Shown here: in pieces, positions 1 to 7,829 of the stretch
Numbering within the stretch: the first letter of the stretch is position 1
Layout: each line of letters opens with the position of its first letter
DNA from: an uncultured Atopobium sp.
Lineage (GTDB): Bacteria > Actinomycetota > Coriobacteriia > Coriobacteriales > Atopobiaceae
DNA: 64,000 bases
Reading direction: 5' to 3'
NCBI GenBank assembly: GCA_916715765.1
Contig: CAKAPG010000005.1
Span: 1 to 64,000, forward strand
Translations under genes and position numbers: made by a program
The notes under the pieces: model-generated
The model's database searches: none
Told to the model about the DNA's origin: nothing
The model's input: only the letters and a program-made list of their open reading frames with translations

Positions 1-67
1 TAATTACTACTACTTTGTCTATACCCACCACAGTGCAGTTGTTTCACATGGATTTAGATAGGCATAA

Positions 68-92
68 AAATAGCCGCACAAGGCGGCTATTT
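68..92 (-). terminator. Terminator of tRNA-Thr
   Basis: Read on the minus strand, an inverted repeat AATAGCCGC/GCGGCTATT closes a short loop and is followed by a run of T. It lies directly downstream of the tRNA-Thr 3' end, so it is the likely intrinsic terminator of the tRNA transcript. Confidence 0.8.
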
Positions 93-101
93 AATAGTTA
101 G

Positions 102-177
102 TGGTGCCAGCAACCAGGATCGAACTGATGACCCCCGCTTTACGAGAGCGGTGCTCTACCAACTGAGCTATGCTGGC
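102..177 (-). tRNA. tRNA-Thr (anticodon CGU)
   Basis: On the minus strand the cloverleaf is complete. The acceptor stem GCCAGCA pairs with TGCTGGC, the D arm has AGTTGGTA, the anticodon loop CTCGTAA gives anticodon CGU (threonine codon ACG), and the T arm carries TTCGATC. Discriminator A is followed by an encoded CCA at 102-104. A promoter lies just upstream and a terminator just downstream, so it is a single-gene transcript. Confidence 0.96.
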
Positions 178-196
178 GTGCAAAAGCGCGCTAACA

Positions 197-225
197 ACTA
201 TACGGGGAAGCCCTGTATTATTCAA
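197..225 (-). promoter_or_regulatory. Promoter of tRNA-Thr
   Basis: On the minus strand a -35 box TTGAAT (220-225) and a -10 box TATAGT (197-202) are separated by exactly 17 bases, about 20 bases upstream of the tRNA-Thr 5' end. This is a good match to a housekeeping sigma-70 type promoter. Confidence 0.75.
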
Positions 226-234
226 GCAGAAATA

Positions 235-1425
235 CTAAAGAAGCCCGAGAACACCACGAACAAGGCGCTCAAGATCATTTGCATACTTCTCAGATGCCTC
301 TTGAACGCTCTTATGCGTAGTTCCGTGAGCTCCAGCTGGGTTTGCTGCAAGCGTCAGAGCCAACACATTCATTTCAAGAGCGCGAGCCATAATGACTTCA
401 AGAGCTGTGGAAACGCCAACGTATGAGACGCCAAAGCTGCGAAGCATAGCAACCTCTGCAGGAGTCTCAAAGTTTGGTCCCAAAAGACCAGCAAAAACAC
501 CTTCGTTGAGCTCAATTTTAAGGTCATCCGCTACGCCACGTGCAAGCGTTCTTAGATAAGGCGAGAAGGCATCATTCATATCTACAAATGGGGTCTCGAC
601 ATCGCGAAGGCCTGCCCACTCTGCAAGCGGATTGGTTCCCGTGAGGTTAATCTGATCAGTAATAACGCCAAGACCAGTCTTTGCGTTTCCAGAAACAGCG
701 CCTGTTGCACCTGCAAAAATAATGTCTTTGCAACCCAGGTGATGAGCATGCTGAACAAGAGAGGTTACCTCAGCTGCAGAATAACCCTGATAGAGGTGTA
801 CGCGACCAGGATAAACAACTACAGGCACGCCGTCGATAGTACCAATAGTTGCCTCAAAGCTGTGGCCAGCCATAGGAGAAGCGTCAACAGGGAAACCTGG
901 AATGTCACGATAATCAATACGACGGACTGGCTTTACCAAATCAGCAAGATGACCAAGTCCGGTTCCCAAAATAAGAGCAACAGGATGCTCAACAGATGGG
1001 CTTACATTCTCAATGGTTTTCTCGGTAACCACGCAAATCCCCTCCTCTAAGAGGTGACGAGTAAGTGTTCCCTCGCCAGAAACAAGCTTTCCTGAGTACG
1101 TACCATCATAGATCTCATGTACGCCACAAGACGGGCTCTTTGCCTTCAAAACGGCGAGCGTTATGTCAGAAGACGTAACGGCATTAAGAGCAATCTTAGA
1201 TCCACGTTCAAAATCTTCCGTTACATCTGAACCGTCCTTGAGCCAAACACGTCCTTCTCGCTGTTCCGCGGGTGGGCGAGGCACAGGAAGGCCCGAGGAA
1301 GTCTCGGGGCAAATCTTTGTGACGCTTACTTTTTGAGCCAGTCTTTGTACTGCAGAAACAGGCTTGGCCCCTCCGTCATATCTGACGGGGAGGCCAAGTA
1401 AACAAGCGCTGATTGCAACTTTCAT
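235..1425 (-). CDS. DUF523-purine nucleoside phosphorylase fusion protein
   Basis: 396 aa with two domains. Residues 1 to about 138 match DUF523 (SACLLG at the N-terminus, YDG, CPE and a SPSCG motif), a family of unknown role. From about residue 147 to the end the sequence is a trimeric-type purine nucleoside phosphorylase, with a glycine-rich phosphate loop (LGTGLGHLADL), GRVHLYQGYS and NFETPAE. It should cleave purine nucleosides such as inosine and guanosine with phosphate in the cytoplasm. The usual GMSTVPE motif reads GVSTALE here, a small deviation. A weak AGGA-type site precedes the ATG. It is last in a minus-strand row and 13 bp after the foldase-like gene. Domain identity is firm; the purpose of the fusion is unknown. 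Confidence 0.88.
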   Translation of the reverse strand: MKVAISACLLGLPVRYDGGAKPVSAVQRLAQKVSVTKICPETSSGLPVPRPPAEQREGRVWLKDGSDVTEDFERGSKIALNAVTSSDITLAVLKAKSPSCGVHEIYDGTYSGKLVSGEGTLTRHLLEEGICVVTEKTIENVSPSVEHPVALILGTGLGHLADLVKPVRRIDYRDIPGFPVDASPMAGHSFEATIGTIDGVPVVVYPGRVHLYQGYSAAEVTSLVQHAHHLGCKDIIFAGATGAVSGNAKTGLGVITDQINLTGTNPLAEWAGLRDVETPFVDMNDAFSPYLRTLARGVADDLKIELNEGVFAGLLGPNFETPAEVAMLRSFGVSYVGVSTALEVIMARALEMNVLALTLAANPAGAHGTTHKSVQEASEKYANDLERLVRGVLGLL

Positions 1426-1438
1426 TGCGTTTCAAATC

Positions 1439-2287
1439 CTAGAGAGCAAGAGAGTAAACAGCAATAGATGCCTTACCAAGAATCTCGTTGATCTTCTGTG
1501 ACCACTCCTGAGATGCCTTGCTTGCAACAGCAGAGTACTTGCTCATTGCAACCTGATAAGCGGTCTGAGCAGCTGCATAAGAAGCGGAATCGTTGGAGAT
1601 TGAATAAGCAGAGAGCTGCTTGTAGTAATCACCATCCTGGGAAGCCCAAGTGTTGTTCTTTGCGTCCCACTCATCACCAGCAAGACCAATGATGTACTGA
1701 GCGTACTCCTGGCTTGTAGTCTCAGAGTTGCCGTCCTCAGGTGCAGTTGGTGCCTGTGGAGCATCTGGAAGGGTTGTAGTCAGAACGCTATCACGATACT
1801 TCTTCATAATGACAGCATCATTGATGAGCTTCTTTGCAACGTCTTCAGAGAGCTTGTATGCAGAAGCAACCTGGCTAACATCAGTAGTCTTGAAGTTGGT
1901 CTGCATGTAATTGTTGACCTCGTCATCAGTGACGGTAATACCCTTGCTCTGAGCCTCAGCAACAACAAGAGCATTGCGAACATAGCCAATGATCTTATCG
2001 GCTGCTGGAACAGCATAGGTGCCGTCAGACTGCTTTGCTGCGTCAAGACCAGAAGTATTCTCAATAACCTCACGAGCAGTTACTTCTTTGGTCTGACCGT
2101 TATAGGTATAAGAAGCAATAGGAGTGTTGAGCTCACCCTCAGAAAGTGTGGTGCGACCGTTCAAAGAACCAGTAGCTCCGCCACCGCCCAAAAGGAAGCG
2201 ACCGATGACAATACCAAGAGCAAACAGTACAACTGCTCCAACTCCGATAAAGATCTTTGAGTTCTTTCTTACATCAATAGATGGCAT
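1439..2287 (-). CDS. Membrane-anchored SurA-like (foldase-type) protein
   Basis: 282 aa. A short basic N-terminus (about residues 1-10) is followed by one hydrophobic segment (about 12-34, ending in a GGGG hinge), so the protein is probably anchored with its bulk outside. The exposed part begins with a segment resembling the SurA N-terminal chaperone domain: an alpha-helical region with TDDEVNNYM, which is typical of SurA/PrsA-like proteins. I see no clear parvulin isomerase domain, so any foldase role is inferred. I start it at the internal ATG (MPSID), because AAAGG lies at good spacing before it, whereas the earlier ATG five codons upstream overlaps that site. It lies 13 bp upstream of the DUF523-PNP gene. 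Confidence 0.6.
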   Translation of the reverse strand: MPSIDVRKNSKIFIGVGAVVLFALGIVIGRFLLGGGGATGSLNGRTTLSEGELNTPIASYTYNGQTKEVTAREVIENTSGLDAAKQSDGTYAVPAADKIIGYVRNALVVAEAQSKGITVTDDEVNNYMQTNFKTTDVSQVASAYKLSEDVAKKLINDAVIMKKYRDSVLTTTLPDAPQAPTAPEDGNSETTSQEYAQYIIGLAGDEWDAKNNTWASQDGDYYKQLSAYSISNDSASYAAAQTAYQVAMSKYSAVASKASQEWSQKINEILGKASIAVYSLAL

Positions 2288-2340
2288 ATCCTTGCCTTTC
2301 ATCGCTCAATGCAACTATGCGTACACTAATACAAACCTGT

Positions 2341-2384
2341 AGTTTACTCTTATTAGCATGCATAAAACATACAACCAGTAAACT
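2341..2384. repeat. Inverted repeat upstream of the foldase-like gene
   Basis: AGTTTACT (2341-2348) and its exact reverse complement AGTAAACT (2377-2384) flank a 28-base spacer in the gap between the HEAT-like gene and the foldase-like gene. It could be an operator or a long hairpin. No other evidence supports a function. Confidence 0.3.
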
Positions 2385-2421
2385 CCCCCGTTTGTACACA
2401 GTCGTTTACATGCAAAACAAA

Positions 2422-3108
2422 CTATTTGGTAGCTGCAACAATCTCTTCCGAATACTGTTTGATGTATCCAGTGGCATTTTCTGCATCAAACTTCATGCGC
2501 TGAGACAATGCTTTCTTCACGTCCTTAGATATAGTTCCGTGTGCTAAGGCGAGAAGACCCTGGAGCATATCATGGTACTCAGCATCTCCGTGATAGCACT
2601 GAACCGCCTCATCCAAAAGTGGCCACGCCTCATCAGAATGCTTTGCGGAAGTTGCTCCGTACTGACAGAGGAACAAAAATGCTGCGAGACGCACTGTTGC
2701 TGAGTCATCGTCAAACAGAGAAGCCTCAGCAGCATCAAATGCCTTAAAGACCTGGTCACCAAAGTGAGCGCTCAGATTGGCAAGCGCATCAAGCACTTCC
2801 CAACGAGTCTGTGCCTCTGGCCTATACAGTGCATCAATAAGAGAATCAATGTGCTCTTCAAAGGCAAGAGGAGCAATATGAGCCAGCTCCGCAAGCTCAT
2901 GAGATGCGTCTTGACGAGCGCGCCTACTAGCATCAGACAAAGCAATGACCAGTGCATTCACTTTCTTCATCTGTGCCATAGTTGGCTTTTTAGTAGCCTT
3001 CTTAGCAGGTTGCTTTTCTTCTTTTGGCGCCTTTGTAGAGCCCGCTTTTGCGGTTGCCTTAGTTGAAGCCTTTTTTGGCTTCTGAGCAGTTTCTTTCTTT
3101 TCTGCCAT
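2422..3108 (-). CDS. HEAT-repeat-like protein with lysine/alanine-rich N-terminal tail
   Basis: 228 aa. Residues 1 to about 45 are low complexity and strongly basic (KKASTKATAKAG, KKATKKP), like the tails of histone-H1-like bacterial proteins. The rest is alpha-helical with paired helices such as ARQDASHELAELAHIAP and TRWEVLDALANLSAHFG, which look like HEAT repeats. No catalytic motif is visible. The tail suggests binding to nucleic acid or another acidic partner; this is inference. It starts 28 bp after the end of the NYN-LOTUS gene and is probably co-transcribed with it, which fits an RNA-related role. The exact function is unknown. Confidence 0.7.
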   Translation of the reverse strand: MAEKKETAQKPKKASTKATAKAGSTKAPKEEKQPAKKATKKPTMAQMKKVNALVIALSDASRRARQDASHELAELAHIAPLAFEEHIDSLIDALYRPEAQTRWEVLDALANLSAHFGDQVFKAFDAAEASLFDDDSATVRLAAFLFLCQYGATSAKHSDEAWPLLDEAVQCYHGDAEYHDMLQGLLALAHGTISKDVKKALSQRMKFDAENATGYIKQYSEEIVAATK

Positions 3109-3136
3109 GAAACCTAAATCCTCTCTAAAACACCCT

Positions 3137-3919
3137 TTATTCTCTAAATCCGTCTACGACAACGGTGCCGCTTTTTTGATCCTCATGAATTTTAATAAAT
3201 CCAAGACTCGATGCTTCACGTAAAAGAGAAGTAAACGAACGATATCCATAAGTTGCCTCAGCAAACTGTGGACGCTTCCTTCGCATAGTCTCCTTTAAAC
3301 GAGACGCATAAATAAATGTTTCGCTCTCGCGCTCCAAAGACTCAATGGTCTCAAATAAGAGCTGATAGCAGTCGTGTTTCTCGACAGGTACCTTCTCTTT
3401 AAAGTCTGGAATTCTGCCAGAACTCAAAATATCCTCGTAGAAGATAAACTCGTCACAAACTTCAGCAAGAAGCGAGCTGGTAGACTCCTTCATACCAACG
3501 CCAATGACTGTTTTACCAGCCTCTTTAAGCTTTGCCACAAGTGGCGAGAAGTCCGAGTCACCAGAAAGCACAGCAAAGGTGTCAATGTGGTCTTTAGTAA
3601 GACACATCTCAACAGCGTCTACCGCAAGTCTAATATCGGCAGAGTTCTTGCCGGTATAAGCCCTATCTGGAATCTCAATGAGCTCAATGCCAAGCTCATG
3701 TAGGGGCGTAATAGCATTTGGAAAGCGCTGCCAATCGCAGTATGCACGCTTGGCAGTAATGCGTCCCTTATCAACCAGCCTCTCCATAATGAGCTTCATC
3801 TCTGGAAGATGGCCTGGCTCTTGATGACCGTTTCTCTTTCTTTTGCCTGTTCCTAGTGCCAAATTTTCATAATCGATGAAAACCGCAATAGAGCTCTGAG
3901 GAGTAGAAATATCACTCAT
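3137..3919 (-). CDS. NYN domain protein with C-terminal OST-HTH/LOTUS-like domain
   Basis: 260 aa. Residues about 10-165 form a NYN (PIN-like) domain of the LabA/DUF88 group: VFIDYENL near the N-terminus, then NSADIRLAVDA and LSGDSDFSPLVAKL supply the acidic residues expected to bind metal. Residues about 180-258 look like an OST-HTH/LOTUS domain (ETMRRKRPQFAEATYGYRSFTSLLREA), a fold that binds RNA. Proteins of this type are putative ribonucleases. AAAGGA lies upstream of the ATG. It is followed closely by the HEAT-like gene. Domain calls are confident; the RNA substrate is unknown. Confidence 0.85.
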   Translation of the reverse strand: MSDISTPQSSIAVFIDYENLALGTGKRKRNGHQEPGHLPEMKLIMERLVDKGRITAKRAYCDWQRFPNAITPLHELGIELIEIPDRAYTGKNSADIRLAVDAVEMCLTKDHIDTFAVLSGDSDFSPLVAKLKEAGKTVIGVGMKESTSSLLAEVCDEFIFYEDILSSGRIPDFKEKVPVEKHDCYQLLFETIESLERESETFIYASRLKETMRRKRPQFAEATYGYRSFTSLLREASSLGFIKIHEDQKSGTVVVDGFRE

Positions 3920-3945
3920 AATCGGGGTTCCTTTGCGGCTAGCAC

Positions 3946-5010
3946 TTAGTGGCAGCAGTGGCCGTCATGACCGTGCTCGTGACCTTCATGCTCATGATGA
4001 TGTCCGTGACCATGGCACTCGCACTCGTGATCACCATCTTCATGGTCGTGACCACAACAGCACTCGTGCTCACCCTCATCTTCCTGGCTCTCAAGAAGCG
4101 ACCAGTCAAGACCAGCTGCAGTGCTCGTAGCCTCATCAGCATAAAGCAGTGAGATTGCCTGGGTGCCCTTGCGAGCGCCACCAATCTGGCAAAGCATGTC
4201 ATACAGGGTAAAGGCAGTCTCTGCTCCAGGAAGCGTAATCTCAAGGTCCTCAGACTGAGCAAGAGCAAGCGCAATATCCTTGCGGAAGTGCTCAGCCAAA
4301 AATCCTGGTTGGAAGTCTCCCTCAAGCGACTTAGGAGCAAGCTCTTTAAGTGCACGAGAAGAACCCATGCCACTAGCAACAACCTCAAGCATCTGCTCAA
4401 CGTCAAGTCCACCCTGCTCTGCCAAGGCCATTGCGTCTGCATAGCCAATCATGCATGATGCAAGAGATACCTGGTTACAAAGCTTTGCGGTCTGACCCTT
4501 ACCAGCGCCGCCCATGCAGAAAATCTTTGCCGAGAAGGTCTCGAGAAGTGCGCGTACTGGCTCAACGTCGTTCTCGGTTGCACCAATAATCAGGGTGAGC
4601 GTACCGTCCTGAGCGCCCTTCTGGCCACCGGTAACAGGACAGTCAAATGCATGCTTTCCCTCAATCTCAGCAGCGTCATGGATGTCACGTGCAAGTTGAG
4701 ATGAAGAAGTAGTCAGATCAATAAGGTAAGCGCCCTTCTTAGCAACGCGGATAAGACCGTCTGTTGCCAAGTAAACGTCTTCAACGTCAGTTGGATAACC
4801 AACCATGGTAAAGACAACGTTAGCGTCTTTTGCAGCATCTGCCACACTCTCTGCAGCATGAGCGCCAAACGAGACAAGCTTTTGTGCTTTCTCTGGTGTT
4901 CTGTTGTAAACAGTAACGTCATAGCCAGCAGAAATAAGGTGCTCTGCGATAGGAGCGCCCATAATGCCTGTTCCAATAAAAGCAACCTTTGCATTCTTGC
5001 TCAGTGCCAT
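3946..5010 (-). CDS. 3-hydroxyisobutyrate dehydrogenase family oxidoreductase with His/Cys-rich tail
   Basis: 354 aa. Residues 1 to about 290 are a beta-hydroxyacid dehydrogenase (3-hydroxyisobutyrate dehydrogenase / tartronate semialdehyde reductase type): N-terminal Rossmann motif GTGIMGAP, DCPVTGGQKGAQDGTL, and KLCNQVSLASCM with the family lysine. It should reduce or oxidise a small hydroxyacid with NAD(P). The last 40 residues are unusual, with 15 histidines and 7 cysteines interspersed with Glu, Asp and Gly. Such a tail is expected to bind metal ions such as Ni or Zn and is not part of the family fold. GAAAGGA precedes the ATG. The substrate is not predictable from sequence. Confidence 0.85.
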   Translation of the reverse strand: MALSKNAKVAFIGTGIMGAPIAEHLISAGYDVTVYNRTPEKAQKLVSFGAHAAESVADAAKDANVVFTMVGYPTDVEDVYLATDGLIRVAKKGAYLIDLTTSSSQLARDIHDAAEIEGKHAFDCPVTGGQKGAQDGTLTLIIGATENDVEPVRALLETFSAKIFCMGGAGKGQTAKLCNQVSLASCMIGYADAMALAEQGGLDVEQMLEVVASGMGSSRALKELAPKSLEGDFQPGFLAEHFRKDIALALAQSEDLEITLPGAETAFTLYDMLCQIGGARKGTQAISLLYADEATSTAAGLDWSLLESQEDEGEHECCCGHDHEDGDHECECHGHGHHHEHEGHEHGHDGHCCH

Positions 5011-5047
5011 GTATGAGTCCTTTCAGACTGAAATAAATATACAAACT

Positions 5048-5071
5048 GGGGCCGCTCCAAAGAGCGACCCC
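5048..5071 (-). terminator. Terminator after the degV gene
   Basis: A GC-rich hairpin (arms with GGGG, CGCTC and their complements around a four-base loop) lies just downstream of the DegV stop codon on the minus strand, followed by an interrupted T-rich stretch. A moderate candidate. Confidence 0.5.
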
Positions 5072-5085
5072 ATACCTTGTACCCG

Positions 5086-6114
5086 TTAATTAGATTTACG
5101 AACCCTGTTAGCAATTCGGTCAGAAAGCGAAAGCTTCTCGCGGCGGTCAGTGCCCCAGAAGACAATAGCTACCATGCCTGGGCCAACGTGAGCGCCAATA
5201 ACTGGTCCCACCTGACTGTGAATAATGGTAAGTCCCTCGCAGCCCTTCTCTTTACGAATCTGAGCCTCTAGCCAATTGGCGTCCTTCTGTGCGTCTGCAG
5301 AAATGATGCCAACAGGAAGCGAGGTGTCATGAGAATAGCTATCTCTAAAGTCCTGGATAAGAGACTTGAGTGCCTTCTTACGGCCTCTGCACACAGTCTT
5401 GACGGTAAGAGCTCCTGTTGAGTCATAGGTAAGCTCTGGCTTTACATCAAGCTTACCACCAATATTTGCTGCAGCTGCAGGAATACGACCGCCCGCAGCA
5501 AGAGCATCCAAGGTCTCAAGTGTTAAATAGCCATGAATGTAGTTACGAGCATCTTCTGCCCACTCGGCAATCTCTTTTGCCGAGAGACCCTTATTGGCCT
5601 GATGTACTGCTTCAAGACCCAAAAGCTGAGCTGCGGACGAAGGTGCACCGTTGTCGACTACATAAATCTCAAAGTCTGGGTATTTCTCTCTTACCATATC
5701 TGCTGCTTGTTCAGCTGCATAGTAGGATGAAGAGAGCGCAGAAGTAAAGCAAAGATACACCGTTGGTGTGCCCTGTTTTGCAGCACGCTCAAAGACCTCA
5801 AGATAATGACCAGGAGTAATTGCAGAGGTGGTGTAGTGCAGCTTTTTGTCTTTGCGCATGCCTTCAAAGAACTCATGTGCACTAATGCTCTTCCAGCCGT
5901 CATCATAGTGCTCTCCGTCTGGTCCCACATAAGGGAACTGGATGATATCAACACCTAACTGTTCAGCAATTCCTGGAGCAAAGTCTGCGCAGGAGTCCAT
6001 GATGATTCGAACGTTACTGGGCTTATGATATGCAGCTGAAAGCTCAGTAGGCTCAAGGTCTTCAAAGGCAACCTCGCTGATTTCTTCTTCGGCCTTATCT
6101 TTTTTATTGAACAT
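5086..6114 (-). CDS. DegV family fatty-acid-binding protein
   Basis: 342 aa with my start. After a short charged N-terminus it has the DegV signature: RIIMDSCADFAP, the loop TSALSSSYYAAE that contacts the lipid carboxylate, and VVDNGAPSSAAQLLG. Family members (FakB type) bind a fatty acid and present it to the kinase FakA for phosphorylation; fakA is not in this window. I choose the ATG at 6114 because GAGGA lies six to seven bases before it. The ORF could extend upstream but would then lie wholly inside hpf. The start overlaps the hpf stop by 11 bp, so the two are translationally coupled. Confidence 0.88.
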   Translation of the reverse strand: MFNKKDKAEEEISEVAFEDLEPTELSAAYHKPSNVRIIMDSCADFAPGIAEQLGVDIIQFPYVGPDGEHYDDGWKSISAHEFFEGMRKDKKLHYTTSAITPGHYLEVFERAAKQGTPTVYLCFTSALSSSYYAAEQAADMVREKYPDFEIYVVDNGAPSSAAQLLGLEAVHQANKGLSAKEIAEWAEDARNYIHGYLTLETLDALAAGGRIPAAAANIGGKLDVKPELTYDSTGALTVKTVCRGRKKALKSLIQDFRDSYSHDTSLPVGIISADAQKDANWLEAQIRKEKGCEGLTIIHSQVGPVIGAHVGPGMVAIVFWGTDRREKLSLSDRIANRVRKSN

Positions 6115-6694
6115 CTGGTTCCTCAATCTTAGGTTTGATAATTCCGTATCCACCATTTTTACGATGGTAAATGACATTAGTCAAACCAGTGGAAGAATTA
6201 ACAAAGACATAAAAATCATGGCCGAGAAGGTCAGTTTGGACAAGCGCCTCCTCTTCTGTCATTGGCTCAAGATCAATGTATTTCTCGCGAACAAGCTGGT
6301 CATCAAGGTCTTCAGCTGGAATCTCAATGAGATTGGCAAGATCTTCTTGTGTAAGAGCAACTCCGCGCTCAGACTTTACATGATGACGGCGCTCAACAAC
6401 TTTTGTCTTGTACTTGCGTAGCTGTCTGGAGACTTTTTCTGCTGCTTCATCAATAGCCACATACATATCATCAGAGCTAGCAGTGACACGAACAACATTG
6501 TTACGAACAAATACCGTAACCTCAGCTGTCTTTCTATCTGGATTTGAAGGGTTTTTGTCTACTCTGAGAACTACATCGCAAGACATAGGAGTGATGTCAA
6601 ATACTTTAAGAGCATCACCGATTTTCTGGTCTACGTGTGCGCGCAAAGCCTCAGAAATACTTACCTTGCGTCCCGAAATCTTGATGTCCACCAT
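6104..6694 (-). CDS. hpf: Long-form ribosome hibernation promoting factor (HPF/RaiA family)
   Basis: 196 aa, the length of long HPF. Residues 1 to about 105 are the RaiA/YfiA fold (VDIKISGRKVSISEALRAHV, KTAEVTVFVRNNVVRV) that sits in the ribosomal A/P region. Residues about 135-190 are the C-terminal dimerisation domain (MTEEEALVQTDLLGHDFYVFVN, NVIYHRKNGGYGIIKP) used to make 100S ribosome dimers. A strong AGGAGG precedes the ATG, but it and the start codon sit inside a perfect inverted repeat. The gene is followed by degV. The nearby structured RNA and comFC match the known neighbourhood of the raiA RNA motif. Confidence 0.95.
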   Translation of the reverse strand: MVDIKISGRKVSISEALRAHVDQKIGDALKVFDITPMSCDVVLRVDKNPSNPDRKTAEVTVFVRNNVVRVTASSDDMYVAIDEAAEKVSRQLRKYKTKVVERRHHVKSERGVALTQEDLANLIEIPAEDLDDQLVREKYIDLEPMTEEEALVQTDLLGHDFYVFVNSSTGLTNVIYHRKNGGYGIIKPKIEEPDVQ

Positions 6695-6707
6695 AGGAGC
6701 CTCCTAT
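6693..6707 (-). promoter_or_regulatory. Inverted repeat covering the hpf ribosome binding site
   Basis: A perfect 7+1+7 inverted repeat ATAGGAG/CTCCTAT contains the AGGAG Shine-Dalgarno sequence and reaches into the hpf start codon. In RNA it could form a small hairpin that hides the ribosome binding site. The arms are seen directly; a regulatory role is inference. Confidence 0.5.
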
Positions 6708-6739
6708 CGGATACACGAGACATCTTCTAACTGATGTCT

Positions 6740-6769
6740 GTATAACAACAATACCCATTTGTCGGTCAA
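6740..6769 (-). promoter_or_regulatory. Putative promoter of hpf
   Basis: On the minus strand TTGACC (6764-6769) and TTATAC (6740-6745) are separated by 18 bases and lie about 50 bases before the hpf ATG. The match to a sigma-70 type promoter is moderate. Confidence 0.4.
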
Positions 6770-6831
6770 TCATTCCATAAAAAGTTGAATTGAGCGGTAA
6801 ACGGTTAGAGACTATTTCTCTTTATGTGCGA

Positions 6832-7767
6832 TTAATTTTGCTCAGAGGAAGATGTAGCTGAATCAGCGCTGGTAGGTTGCGTAGAAACTTCCACAAGACC
6901 GGAAATCTTATTGGTAGTTGAGAGGTGTGGCAAGGTGCCAATCCACTTGTTTCTAATAACTCCCTCGACACCGTTAGATTGAATAGCTGAAAGAGCTTGC
7001 TGAATTTGTGTAGCGAGAGCTTTGTTACTTGTTGCTACAGAAATACCAATCGTGGATGGAACGTCAACGACACCAACCATAGAAATATCTTTGTTTGCTG
7101 CTAAATAAGCACCAGCATATGCATCACAGGCCACATAATCGATGGAACCATTTTCAAGTGCTTCAAAAGCATCATTTAGGTTAGAAAAACCCTGAACAGA
7201 CATGCCCGTGAGTACCTGACCCATTGCGCGCTCAGACAAAGAACCCGTTTGAACGCCAACTGACTTTCCACTCAAACTATCAGCAGTAATGTTTGTCTCT
7301 GAACCCTTATGGAAAAGAGCTGTTGCATACTCAGCATAACCAGAAATGAGCGTACTTGTTGAGTCTTCACCACTTCTGACATCCATAACAATGTCGCAGC
7401 CTGCTTGTAGGCCATCTACTGGTCCGTTAACTGATACAAACTTAACGTCTACGCCTAGCTGATCTGCAATTGCAGAAGCTATTTCAACGTCAATTCCCTG
7501 CAATGTTCCAGCTTCTGAGGCCACAACCATTGGAGCTGTTACTGACTGAGTACGTAGACCAACGGTCAAAGTGCCAGCTGTGTGCAGTGAGGAATCAGGA
7601 ATCTTCTGCTGACGGGCTTCTCGCTTCTCTTGGATTGCCTCTTGCACTGACTTGACGTGGAACCATTTATCCAGATCAATGTTGATAGGACCAATGGAGC
7701 ATCCTGTTAAAACAACAGCAAGTGCTATAAGAAGTAACACCTTAAGAGAGTTTTTACCGCGCATCAT
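6832..7767 (-). CDS. Amino-acid ABC transporter substrate-binding lipoprotein (SBP family 3)
   Basis: 311 aa. A lipoprotein signal peptide is clear: basic start, hydrophobic stretch, lipobox LTGC with the acylated cysteine at about residue 23. From about residue 60 the sequence is a family 3 periplasmic-type binding protein (TLTVGLRTQSVTAPMV, GIDVEIASAIADQLGVDVKFV, SGKSVGVQTGS, NDAFEALENGSIDYV), normally specific for polar amino acids. It would sit on the outer face of the membrane and feed an ABC importer, but no permease or ATPase genes are adjacent. AAGGAG precedes the ATG. It lies between the structured RNA and hpf. The C-terminus is a Ser/Thr-rich tail. The ligand is unknown. Confidence 0.88.
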   Translation of the reverse strand: MMRGKNSLKVLLLIALAVVLTGCSIGPINIDLDKWFHVKSVQEAIQEKREARQQKIPDSSLHTAGTLTVGLRTQSVTAPMVVASEAGTLQGIDVEIASAIADQLGVDVKFVSVNGPVDGLQAGCDIVMDVRSGEDSTSTLISGYAEYATALFHKGSETNITADSLSGKSVGVQTGSLSERAMGQVLTGMSVQGFSNLNDAFEALENGSIDYVACDAYAGAYLAANKDISMVGVVDVPSTIGISVATSNKALATQIQQALSAIQSNGVEGVIRNKWIGTLPHLSTTNKISGLVEVSTQPTSADSATSSSEQN

Positions 7768-7829
7768 CAGAACTCCTTCTTCTATTCAGGCGTCTTTTCA
7801 GCTGACCTGGTATTTGACCCCACACTCGC

